DNA of 8,292 nucleotides from an uncultured Desulfovibrionaceae bacterium. GTDB lineage: Bacteria > Desulfobacterota > Desulfovibrionia > Desulfovibrionales > Desulfovibrionaceae. The notes under the pieces were generated by a model that did not search any database, was not told where the DNA came from, and saw nothing but the letters and a program-made list of their open reading frames with translations. The DNA lies in assembly GCA_949427775.1 (NCBI GenBank), contig CASQEL010000071.1:1-8292 (forward strand). Reading direction: 5' to 3'. The position numbers and the translations under genes are program-made. Shown here one piece after another: positions 1-5,930 of this stretch. The first letter of the stretch is position 1. Every line of letters starts with the position of its first letter.

Positions 1-502
1 CACCGCCCTCGGCAAACCATTCCGCGTCGGAGGTCGCTTCCGCGTCCCTGCCCCGCTCGATAACGGTAATGGGGCTGAGCGGAAAGTCCCCACGTTTCCA
101 TGCGTTGTCAAACGCGGCTTCGCGCAGTTGTTTGCCCCGCAGGAAATTGCCGAGCGTGCTCTTGCCCGCATTGGTGCGCCCGAACACAACCACAATAAGC
201 CCCGCGCCTACCTCCTCCAGCTTGTTGCGCACCTCCGAACGCTCCGCCATCTCCTGCTTCCAGCGCCGGATGCCATCCGTAAAATCCTGGAACACACGGT
301 TGACGGTCTCCCGCAGGACATTCCTGTCTTCGGCGCAACGGCTTTCGGACTCCTTCGGCGCAAAGGCCGCGGCAGCCTGCTCCAGAATATCGAAAACCTC
401 GCGTTCCTTCTGCATCACGGCGTTTTTCTGCTGCTCAAGGGTCGTGCTGACCGCAAGAAGACGATCACTGAAGGTTCGCAGCGATTCCTCCATGGTCGGC
501 AT
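1..502 (-). CDS. Dynamin-like GTPase with helical N-terminus (partial, C-terminus outside window)
   Basis: The frame is open from the ATG at 502 to the left edge, giving 167 codons. Residues 1-105 are charged and helix-forming, rich in Glu, Lys, Arg and Gln, and look like a coiled-coil or stalk segment. A hydrophobic beta strand (residues 101-107) then leads into a P-loop, GRTNAGKST, at residues 108-116, the G1 motif of TRAFAC-class GTPases. The remaining G motifs lie outside the window. A long helical segment before the GTPase domain is seen in bacterial dynamin-like proteins and some Era-like GTPases. The start is supported by a GGAG 8 nt upstream; a second ATG at 493 is possible. Only 2 nt separate this start from the stop of the preceding coiled-coil gene, so the two are probably translationally coupled. 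GTP binding is well supported; assignment to dynamins rests on architecture and neighbours. Confidence 0.85.
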   Translation of the reverse strand, partial: MPTMEESLRTFSDRLLAVSTTLEQQKNAVMQKEREVFDILEQAAAAFAPKESESRCAEDRNVLRETVNRVFQDFTDGIRRWKQEMAERSEVRNKLEEVGAGLIVVVFGRTNAGKSTLGNFLRGKQLREAAFDNAWKRGDFPLSPITVIERGRDAEATSDAEWFAEGG

Positions 503-504
503 GG

Positions 505-969
505 CTATTTCTCCGTCAGTTTAACCTGAGCAATGCGCTGCAACAGGCTGTTGATTTCATTCAGTTCCTGCTGACGGTTTTTTTCCTCCTCGTCGAACGA
601 GCAGTGGAAGGCACGAGCGACACGCTCCCGCGCGTCCTCGTCCAGATCGGCAAATTCCCTCTCAAAGTCCTTATAGGAGAAGGCTGTTTCGGACAAATCC
701 CATTCCCTGAAAACGTTTTTTCCCCTCGCCCCTGCGGCATCAGCCATGGAGTCACGCACCAGATCAAGCGTCGTCTGCATGTTTTTGCGGGCCAGACGCA
801 AGTTCTCTCGCTTCTCCCTTGCCCGCGCTTCCTCCTCGCACCTGCGACGTTCCGCGGCATCGGGATAATCGCTGTGGTCGGAATGATCCTCGTATACAGT
901 CTTCGCAATGACGCCCGCGAGAGCGGCGCCTCCCCCCACCCAGATCAGTGCGGCAACAGGAAACGGCAT
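505..969 (-). CDS. Small membrane-anchored coiled-coil protein, unknown function
   Basis: 154 aa. The start is well supported: AAGGAG lies 7 nt before the ATG at 969. Residues 2-24 form a hydrophobic, Gly/Ala-rich segment (MPFPVAALIWVGGGAALAG) that could be an uncleaved signal anchor or a membrane hairpin. An acidic/His linker (residues 27-39) follows. The rest is strongly charged helix (about 40-75 and 98-152) and probably coiled coil. I do not recognise a named family. The N-terminus resembles that of the 337-aa membrane protein in the same cluster, which also begins MPxP followed by a Gly/Ala-rich stretch. It lies between the two GTPase genes, 20 nt after one and 2 nt before the other. That position suggests it partners or membrane-anchors a GTPase, as small helical partners do in split dynamin-like systems; this is inference. 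Confidence 0.8.
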   Translation of the reverse strand: MPFPVAALIWVGGGAALAGVIAKTVYEDHSDHSDYPDAAERRRCEEEARAREKRENLRLARKNMQTTLDLVRDSMADAAGARGKNVFREWDLSETAFSYKDFEREFADLDEDARERVARAFHCSFDEEEKNRQQELNEINSLLQRIAQVKLTEK

Positions 970-989
970 ACAATATCTCCTTTTTTACA

Positions 990-1850
990 CTACACATATT
1001 GAGCGCATCTGTCCCATGCGCCCCGCACAGACGGTTTTTGGTTTGCCCAACGGGCACTCAGAGCATTCTTGTACGTTTCCCTGCGGCTACTGAATCCGCT
1101 CATGCCTACTTCCAGATTTTCCCGAGCCTGCACAAGGAGGCGATTGTACTCTTTGCCGGCCTGTTGCACAAAGGCCTCCAGAGAGGACGGCATATGTCTG
1201 CCGGCCGCAATCCAGGCAAGTATCTTGGGGAAATTCGTGGACGCCACAAGCTGCTCGTTCCCCTTTTCCATGCCTTTCTGGTAAAAGATACTGTCGATGG
1301 CCTCCATCGTGACATCCAGACCAACGTGATCCCGAATCTGCGCCCTGATGAGATCCAGCTTGAGACGCAAATCCTCACTCTTCTCCCCGCCGGCCTTGCT
1401 GCATGCCACAAAAAGCCGACGCTCCACATCCGGCACAACGGATTTCAGCTTTTGCAGTATCCTCACCTCATCCGCGTCCAGCTCGCCGGTGCGGATGCTG
1501 TGCACGAAGATCAGCAGATTGGCCCTGATCCATTCCGTCTGAGCGGTTTCGTCGTCAGTCGCCGTAGCGGAACTGAATCCGGGCGTGTCCACATAAAGAA
1601 TGCCGGATGCCTCATCCTGTTCCTCCTGCGTGGAGGACGTGAGTCGCCTGTCGGCAACCGGGAACTTTCGATTTTCCCAGTCCCGGAACAGGGCATTGCA
1701 CAACGTGCTTTTACCATTGTTCTGTTGCCCGATGATGACAACAGAAAAGGCATCCTTCACCTTTTCCTGCCGGACAAACGCCGCTTCGTAGGCATTCTTT
1801 GCCTTTTCAAGGTTGCTGCGCAGCGCCGCATCAAGATACTGAAAGTTCAT
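990..1850 (-). CDS. Dynamin/Era-like small GTPase (286 aa)
   Basis: 286 aa from the ATG at 1850. A short N-terminal helix (residues 1-34) precedes the GTPase fold. G1 is GQQNNGKST at residues 41-49. A Thr of the TSST stretch (71-74) is a candidate G2, and G3 is DTPG at 88-91. The usual G4 (N/TKxD) is not clear: after a beta strand the sequence reads ACSKAGG (149-155), so guanine specificity may be altered. The C-terminal third is helical and contains Arg- and Trp-rich stretches. A longer reading starting with GTG at 1886 was rejected because its GGAG touches the start codon; AAGGAG lies 11 nt before the ATG at 1850. It precedes the coiled-coil gene and a second GTPase gene, so the cluster encodes a GTPase pair. 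The short length suggests a GTPase domain whose stalk is supplied by a partner. Confidence 0.87.
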   Translation of the reverse strand: MNFQYLDAALRSNLEKAKNAYEAAFVRQEKVKDAFSVVIIGQQNNGKSTLCNALFRDWENRKFPVADRRLTSSTQEEQDEASGILYVDTPGFSSATATDDETAQTEWIRANLLIFVHSIRTGELDADEVRILQKLKSVVPDVERRLFVACSKAGGEKSEDLRLKLDLIRAQIRDHVGLDVTMEAIDSIFYQKGMEKGNEQLVASTNFPKILAWIAAGRHMPSSLEAFVQQAGKEYNRLLVQARENLEVGMSGFSSRRETYKNALSARWANQKPSVRGAWDRCAQYV

Positions 1851-1925
1851 CTGGCCATCTTCTCCTTCTGACAGACAGCAGCACACCTCCGATACCGGAG
1901 TCTGAGCGATGTCCTGGGGTTAGCT

Positions 1926-1954
1926 TTCATAAAAAACCTGAGGCTGCATGACAA
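1926..1954 (-). promoter_or_regulatory. Possible internal sigma70-type promoter before the 286-aa GTPase gene
   Basis: On the minus strand, TTGTCA (1954-1949), a 17-bp spacer and TATGAA (1931-1926) lie in the 186-nt gap between the 534-aa protein gene and the 286-aa GTPase gene. This is the only large gap in the cluster, so separate transcription of the GTPase part is plausible. I see no gene or convincing terminator in the gap. Confidence 0.4.
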
Positions 1955-2036
1955 ACCAGCGCCGTCCGTTCCTCTGTGCAAGACATCGCTGTCCGACAAA
2001 GCGGCATATCGCTCACGCGGCAAGTTCCAAACAACG

Positions 2037-3641
2037 CTACAACACGAAGGCCGTGTCGTTTTCCATCATGTCGTCGAATTCTTCCTCCGTCTTCCAGCCG
2101 AGCGTACAGCCAAAAGCCTGATTGAGCGTTTCCAGAGCCATAAATGTCTTCACGCTATCCCTGGAGGACAGCGCTGTTTTGAATTGCTGAAACCCGGCGC
2201 TGAAAAGCGCCTCCCGCTCCTGGTAATAGCGCTGTATGGTCCGCTCCAGGGCTTCCCGCTCGGCGATGAGGCGAGGAATGGCCTCTCTGCACAATTCTTC
2301 AATGCGCTCCCGACGGATTCTGGAGGCTTCCGCGCCGGAAAAAATATTCACCAGCGCGAAGACAGAAGCGTCAATGGCCCTGTTGGCGAAGACAATGGCC
2401 AAGCCGGCCAGGGCCGCCGCCAAAAGACCTCCAAGAATGGCGGGTATGCCCAAAGCTGTCAGTTGCTGTTCCAGGACATAGGCCACAGTGCCGATGCCCG
2501 CTGTGACCAGAGTTTTGAGAATGACGGACACCAGTTGAGAAAAGGAAGAAATTTTTCCCGTAAGATACCCGTACACGGATTCCCAGACCGTGTTGAGTCC
2601 TTTGCCTATAGTGGAGAGCAGAGTCCCGGCTGATTTGAAGGCGCTCCGCAATGCGCCCAGCAGCAGATTCAAAGCTTCCAGCCCCAACTCCTTGCCCGCG
2701 CGCACGACGGCGCTAGAGGCCAGTTTTTCCCAAACGACACGCAAAAAACGTTTAAAACGCTCCCAGATGCTTAACGAAAGAGAATTTTCCATCGCATCCC
2801 GCAATTCCCAGACAGCTCCGCCTACCACCAGCATGCCCATTTCGGGCAACAAGCCTTTGAGCGCTCTTTCCCCGGCCCGACAAGTCACGTCCGTAGCGCT
2901 TTGAACGGCTGCATGCCAATAGGCCGCTTCGGTTTCCGTCTGGGCGCGGGTAATGGTGCTGGGCCGCAACTTTTGCAACGCTGCCTGAGCCTTGGCGCGC
3001 TGTTCCGAATCAGCGCTTTGCGCCATGCGCTCCAGGTTTCTTTTGTGATGCGCATAGTCGTCCGCCGGCACCACTATTTCATTCGGCGCCTGAGGGTCGT
3101 CGGAAAGGGTATAGCGTTCCTCAAGCAATATTCTCGTATCTTTTACCACTTTGAGTTGCTGTTTGACGCGAATGCCGTTTTCATCATAACCCACGACATC
3201 CGTATACATGTTGTTATAACAGGCTATGTTGTCCAAATCCTTGTGCGGCAAGGTTTCGCCGTCCCGACGTTTGGCGAGGTACAGCTCGTCCACACGGCTG
3301 AAAGTGACGCCTGTTTCCTGAATAACGGCGTTTCTGTTCTGCTCGCCCGTAACCTGCGCTTCAAAGGTAAAACCATTCCTGACGGGATTCCTGTTGGGAG
3401 AGCCGTCCTTATTGTGGGTGACGGCATAAATGTCGCGAACGGTATTGAGCTGCGCGGCATACAAGGCCACGCCGTCAGCCAGAGCCAGATTGCTGCCGAA
3501 AGAAGCCATGAATTTTCTGAGCAGCTGGTTGCCCACCTCGGTGGTAACATCCTCCATGAGACTCTTGGGGAGCATGGCGTCCTGGGGCTGCGGCCCGGCA
3601 AATATATTCTCCGGCGCGGCGAACAGAGCGAGGGTCGTCAT
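2037..3641 (-). CDS. Two-part protein: possible nuclease-like N-terminal domain and membrane C-terminal domain
   Basis: 534 aa, starting at the ATG at 3641. GGAGG lies 8 nt upstream; an upstream GTG at 3656 would overlap that site and is unlikely. The N-terminal half (residues 1-200) is soluble and contains GFTFEAQ with Glu at 94, then TDVVGYDENG with Asp at 148, then QQLK with Gln162 and Lys164. This E...D...QxK spacing recalls PD-(D/E)XK nucleases of the Mrr type, which use a QxK variant. It is a motif-level resemblance only. Residues 205-240 are charged helix. Residues 265-420 are amphipathic to hydrophobic, with probable membrane spans near 378-398 and 399-419, the second a Gly/Ala-rich stretch. 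A charged helix (about 440-480) and an acidic C-terminus follow. It starts 17 nt after the glycine-rich membrane protein gene, so the two are co-transcribed. I know of similar two-part proteins with glycine-rich C-termini but no named function. Confidence 0.8.
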   Translation of the reverse strand: MTTLALFAAPENIFAGPQPQDAMLPKSLMEDVTTEVGNQLLRKFMASFGSNLALADGVALYAAQLNTVRDIYAVTHNKDGSPNRNPVRNGFTFEAQVTGEQNRNAVIQETGVTFSRVDELYLAKRRDGETLPHKDLDNIACYNNMYTDVVGYDENGIRVKQQLKVVKDTRILLEERYTLSDDPQAPNEIVVPADDYAHHKRNLERMAQSADSEQRAKAQAALQKLRPSTITRAQTETEAAYWHAAVQSATDVTCRAGERALKGLLPEMGMLVVGGAVWELRDAMENSLSLSIWERFKRFLRVVWEKLASSAVVRAGKELGLEALNLLLGALRSAFKSAGTLLSTIGKGLNTVWESVYGYLTGKISSFSQLVSVILKTLVTAGIGTVAYVLEQQLTALGIPAILGGLLAAALAGLAIVFANRAIDASVFALVNIFSGAEASRIRRERIEELCREAIPRLIAEREALERTIQRYYQEREALFSAGFQQFKTALSSRDSVKTFMALETLNQAFGCTLGWKTEEEFDDMMENDTAFVL

Positions 3642-3658
3642 AGCGCATTCCTCCACAC

Positions 3659-4672
3659 TTACAGTGCCGCCAAGGATTCCAAAAATTGACGACTGTTTTT
3701 GAGCATATCCCTGGAGGCCTGCGTGACCGCGCCGTTGTCGTCGAATACGGGTGTTTTAAGAATGTTGGTGATGGTGCGCGCCAATGCACAGGATTTTTGC
3801 ACAACATACTTGTCACGGGCGTTGTTTTTAATGACCCGGTAGTCGGTTTCCCGGCTTACCAGCTCGCGCAGCTCGTCGTTGGCTGCTTCAAAGTGGGGAA
3901 GCAGGGAGTCAAGTACGCTGTTGATTTCCTGGGTGCGCTTCAAAATGGCCTTGGCGGCGGTGCGGGCTGCCTTCATGCTTTCCGCCGCGCCCTTGGCTTT
4001 TTCAAGATTGGAATAAGCGTCGTTAACCGCTTCTTCCGCCTTGGAAGCCAGCAAAAATCCCCCTACGGCCAATACCGGAGCGGCCACAATGCCGCCCAGC
4101 ACCAGAGTGCCTCCGGCCATGCCCAGCCCCCCGGCCGCCAACGCGCCGCCACCGAACCACGCCAAGGTGGCGTTGGTCGCGGCCACGCCGCTGAGCGCGC
4201 TGATGGCCGTGCCTGTGGAGGCTGTAGCCAGCATGCCCGCTGCGCCGAATGCCCCAAAGCCCGCCAGGGCTCCGCCGGAAACCGCCGCAATGCCTCCCTT
4301 GAGCACATCCGAAATCTCAAGAACTATTTTTTGAATGTCCGCCAACTCGGTAGTGATGGAGAGCACAGGGTTGAGTTCGATGTTCTCATCCAGTTCCACA
4401 TTCTTTATTTTTTCAAAGGCGGCGGCAAAGGGCTTCAACCCCGCGTCAACGGCCTCCAGCTTTGTTTTTCCCAGTTCTTCCAGGGCATCTTGCGTATTTT
4501 CCCGGGTGGTGTTCAATGCCTTGACGGCCTTGTCGTAAATGCTCCGGGCCTCAGCGGTAATGGACTCCGCCGTATCAAAGTCTTCCTTGGCGTCCAGTCC
4601 TTTTTTCACGCCATACCCGGCGCCCAGAAGCGCACCGGCGCCAACAAGAAGTGGAATAAGCGGCAACGGCAT
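3659..4672 (-). CDS. Glycine-rich (glycine-zipper-like) membrane protein
   Basis: 337 aa, with GGAG 8 nt before the ATG at 4672. The N-terminus (residues 3-22) is hydrophobic and Gly-rich. A long charged helix follows (23-95, probable coiled coil). Residues 126-209 are an unbroken Gly/Ala-rich hydrophobic region with many GxxxG-like spacings, including an ATASTGTAIS segment (149-158) and GGGALAAGGLGMAGG (174-188). A second helical region runs from about 210 to 300. Coiled coil, glycine-zipper core, coiled coil is the layout of membrane-inserting or pore-forming helical proteins. I recall a widespread family of uncharacterised bacterial proteins with the same central segment, often annotated only as hypothetical. 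It sits between the YkgJ-type gene (16 nt upstream) and the two-part protein gene (17 nt downstream). In the GTPase cluster it could be the membrane partner that GTPase activity acts on; this is inference. Confidence 0.85.
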   Translation of the reverse strand: MPLPLIPLLVGAGALLGAGYGVKKGLDAKEDFDTAESITAEARSIYDKAVKALNTTRENTQDALEELGKTKLEAVDAGLKPFAAAFEKIKNVELDENIELNPVLSITTELADIQKIVLEISDVLKGGIAAVSGGALAGFGAFGAAGMLATASTGTAISALSGVAATNATLAWFGGGALAAGGLGMAGGTLVLGGIVAAPVLAVGGFLLASKAEEAVNDAYSNLEKAKGAAESMKAARTAAKAILKRTQEINSVLDSLLPHFEAANDELRELVSRETDYRVIKNNARDKYVVQKSCALARTITNILKTPVFDDNGAVTQASRDMLKNSRQFLESLAAL

Positions 4673-4688
4673 ACCGGCATCTCCGTAG

Positions 4689-4970
4689 TTATTTGAGGGG
4701 TGTTTTGCGCAATTGCGCTCTTAAAAATTTGCAACCCAAAGTCGTGCGTTCGACATAGCTCTCCCAACTGAGGTGCTGTTTGAACAGGGCATAGCTATGC
4801 CGCACATTGCACATTTCCGGACGGCATTCGTATATGCCGCACAAGTCGGTTTGTTCATCAAAGTGTCTGCACACGCCGTCGCCACGATCAAGATCGTCAT
4901 AAATGCCATGAAATAATGGCAATTGTCGACAACAGGCTCCGCAACGCGAGCAGGCGAAATCCTTCACCAT
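4689..4970 (-). CDS. YkgJ-family cysteine cluster protein (putative Zn/Fe-binding)
   Basis: 93 aa from the ATG at 4970. The N-terminus carries the family signature CxxCxxCC (Cys7, 10, 13, 14), followed by Cys34, Cys44, Cys49 and Cys54 in the pattern C-GIYxxRPxxC typical of the YkgJ/CxxCxxCC family, plus Cys80. Members are thought to bind zinc or an iron-sulphur cluster; their reactions are mostly unknown. The ATG at 4970 puts the cysteine motif at the N-terminus as in related short members, though its G-run is only 3 nt away. An ATG at 5036 with GGAGG 4 nt upstream would add 22 basic residues and cannot be excluded. It is the first gene behind the cluster promoter and ends 16 nt before the glycine-rich membrane protein gene, so it probably belongs to the system as a maturation, sensing or modifying component. 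Confidence 0.85.
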   Translation of the reverse strand: MVKDFACSRCGACCRQLPLFHGIYDDLDRGDGVCRHFDEQTDLCGIYECRPEMCNVRHSYALFKQHLSWESYVERTTLGCKFLRAQLRKTPLK

Positions 4971-5075
4971 AATCCCCCCGCCGTTCTTCGGCGCGCTCCT
5001 TCTCCGTTTGGAGGCGGTGCGCTTCCAAAGCGACATCGGCCCTCCGCGCAAAACGTGTGCGGTACGATTTCTTTA

Positions 5076-5104
5076 CTCATAGACGATGGAAAAATACCCG
5101 TCAA
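5076..5104 (-). promoter_or_regulatory. Promoter of the GTPase/membrane cluster
   Basis: On the minus strand, TTGACG (5104-5099), a 17-bp spacer and TATGAG (5081-5076) closely match a sigma70-type promoter. It points into the YkgJ gene, about 100 nt before the ATG at 4970. The outer base of the -35 box is the first base of dyad 1 (5104-5113), so a bound repressor would block polymerase. Confidence 0.65.
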
Positions 5105-5145
5105 TAGGGCTATCATTAAAGATTAAATATCTCGGATAGTCCTAT
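5104..5145. promoter_or_regulatory. Twin operator for the XRE repressor
   Basis: Two perfect 4+4 dyads share the form ATAG-NN-CTAT: ATAGGGCTAT at 5104-5113 and ATAGTCCTAT at 5136-5145. Their centres are 32 bp apart, about three helical turns, so two dimers would sit on the same face of the DNA. Dyad 1 abuts the -35 box of the divergent cluster promoter. Dyad 2 overlaps the start codon of the XRE gene (ATG at 5144). The AT-rich spacer contains tandem ATTAAA-like steps. This fits autoregulation together with control of the cluster. The dyads are seen directly; binding by this protein is inference. Confidence 0.6.
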
Positions 5146-5383
5146 GCGAAACGCTTATTCCACAACGCAACTGGCACAGCTCAAAGAATTCGGCGAATAC
5201 CTGCGCCGTCTGCGCCTGGAACGGGGTCTGTCCCAAGAGGAAATGGCGGAACAAGCCCACATCAACAGCTCTTACCTGAGCGACGTGGAGCGGGGCAAAA
5301 GGAATATCAGCCTGCTCAATCTGCTGCAGCTTGCCCAAGCCTGCCGCATTCCTCTGCGTTCTCTTTTTCCTGACGAATTGTAA
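5144..5383 (+). CDS. XRE-family (HTH_3) transcriptional repressor, controller-protein-like
   Basis: 79 aa, almost entirely one Cro/C1-type helix-turn-helix domain. Helices run from about residue 13 to 75. The recognition unit SQEEMAEQAHINSSYLSDVERG (residues 30-51) ends in the ERGKRNIS signature common to C proteins of restriction-modification systems and small XRE regulators. It has no ligand or protease domain, so it should act as a simple dimeric switch. The start at 5144 has only a weak GGA upstream. The second ATAG-NN-CTAT dyad covers this start codon, suggesting repression of its own synthesis. It is divergent from the GTPase/membrane cluster, with about 170 nt between the two start codons, and is the most likely controller of that cluster. 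It converges with the 56-aa membrane protein gene. Confidence 0.92.
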   Translation: MRNAYSTTQLAQLKEFGEYLRRLRLERGLSQEEMAEQAHINSSYLSDVERGKRNISLLNLLQLAQACRIPLRSLFPDEL

Positions 5384-5452
5384 ATTTCACTTTTTTTCAG
5401 ATCCGCGCCGCCGCTTTTACCGCCAACGCGCAAAGCGCCCGCCGTGTTCGAG

Positions 5453-5479
5453 AAAAAGGAACATATGCGCTCCCCTTTT
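5453..5479 (-). terminator. Possible weak terminator after the 56-aa membrane protein gene
   Basis: Read on the minus strand, AAAAGGGGA and TTCCTTTTT can pair over 9 positions, including two G-U pairs, around a 9-nt loop. The structure starts about 15 nt after the stop codon at 5494. The T-run is part of the stem rather than a separate tail, so the call is weak. I found nothing better between the two convergent genes. Confidence 0.3.
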
Positions 5480-5493
5480 ACATCCATATCCGG

Positions 5494-5664
5494 CTACGCC
5501 CGGGAAGGAAGCGCCTCGACGGCATTGTCATCTTCCCGTTCCTCGACCTCGCTATTTGCGGCGCGCAAGGCTTCCCGTTGCCCTTCCTGAAAACCCGCCG
5601 CGTACGTGGCGCCCACTGCGCCAACCACTACCCCTATTCCAAAAGCCAATGCCAAACGCCACAT
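5494..5664 (-). CDS. Small single-span membrane protein (56 aa), unknown function
   Basis: 56 aa from the ATG at 5664, chosen because AAGGAG lies 7 nt upstream, the best ribosome binding site in the region; longer readings lack one. Residues 2-22 form one hydrophobic span with Gly spacing GIGVVVGAVGA, able to pack with other helices. A short charged, acidic tail (residues 25-56, including EVEEREDDN) follows and probably faces the cytoplasm. No family is recognised. It is divergent from the WYL regulator gene, and both WYL-type dyads lie in the region between them, so it is a candidate target of that regulator. Small hydrophobic proteins in such settings can be toxins, holin-like proteins or subunits of larger complexes. 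None of these is shown here. Confidence 0.7.
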   Translation of the reverse strand: MWRLALAFGIGVVVGAVGATYAAGFQEGQREALRAANSEVEEREDDNAVEALPSRA

Positions 5665-5762
5665 ACTGATACTCCTTCTTTTTCTATGACCTTCTCCCCG
5701 ACGCCGATACAAAAACACCATATCAGAATCGATACGTCGGAACAGGACAAAAAGTCCCGCGA

Positions 5763-5778
5763 TCCACAGCAGGGTGGA
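5763..5778. promoter_or_regulatory. Candidate WYL operator, site 1
   Basis: TCCAC-AGCAGG-GTGGA is an inverted repeat with 5-bp arms and a 6-bp centre. It has the same core and spacing as the longer dyad at 5831-5850. It lies about 100 bp upstream of the 56-aa membrane protein gene and 150 bp upstream of the WYL gene. Repetition of the same core with the same spacing makes chance less likely. Confidence 0.5.
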
Positions 5779-5830
5779 CTGAAATCTTCACAAACATATC
5801 GCATATCCGTTGGGAGAAATGCGGCGGAGA

Positions 5831-5850
5831 AGTCCACACTGCCGTGGACT
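5831..5850. promoter_or_regulatory. Candidate WYL operator, site 2
   Basis: AGTCCAC-ACTGCC-GTGGACT is a perfect inverted repeat with 7-bp arms and a 6-bp centre, 80 bp upstream of the WYL gene start. Its centre is 70 bp from that of site 1. Proteins of the BrxR/CapW group of WYL regulators bind inverted repeats of this general kind next to their own genes. Binding here is inferred from position and symmetry. Confidence 0.55.
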
Positions 5851-5930
5851 GCGGTGAAAAAAAGCCTTGCTCCTTCTCCGGATGTAAGGCAAGTTCCTGC
5901 CCTCTTCCCAACGTCTCCCTGGGAGTTCTT

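Noticed and set aside
948..1871. Long plus-strand open frame (307 codons) opposite the 286-aa GTPase gene
   Set aside because: It is antisense to a GTPase with clear G1 and G3 motifs, has no ribosome binding site, and its translation shows no recognisable domain.
1851..1886. N-terminal extension of the 286-aa GTPase starting with GTG at 1886
   Set aside because: The GGAG directly touches the GTG, too close to work, while AAGGAG is placed for the ATG at 1850.
1887..1900. Small hairpin (CTCCG-ATAC-CGGAG) in the gap before the 286-aa GTPase gene
   Set aside because: A 5-bp stem without a T-tract is too weak to call a terminator.
2901..4696. Long plus-strand open frames (262 and 336 codons) opposite the two membrane protein genes
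   Set aside because: They are shadows of the GC-rich genes on the other strand. The minus-strand genes have good ribosome binding sites and tight operon spacing.
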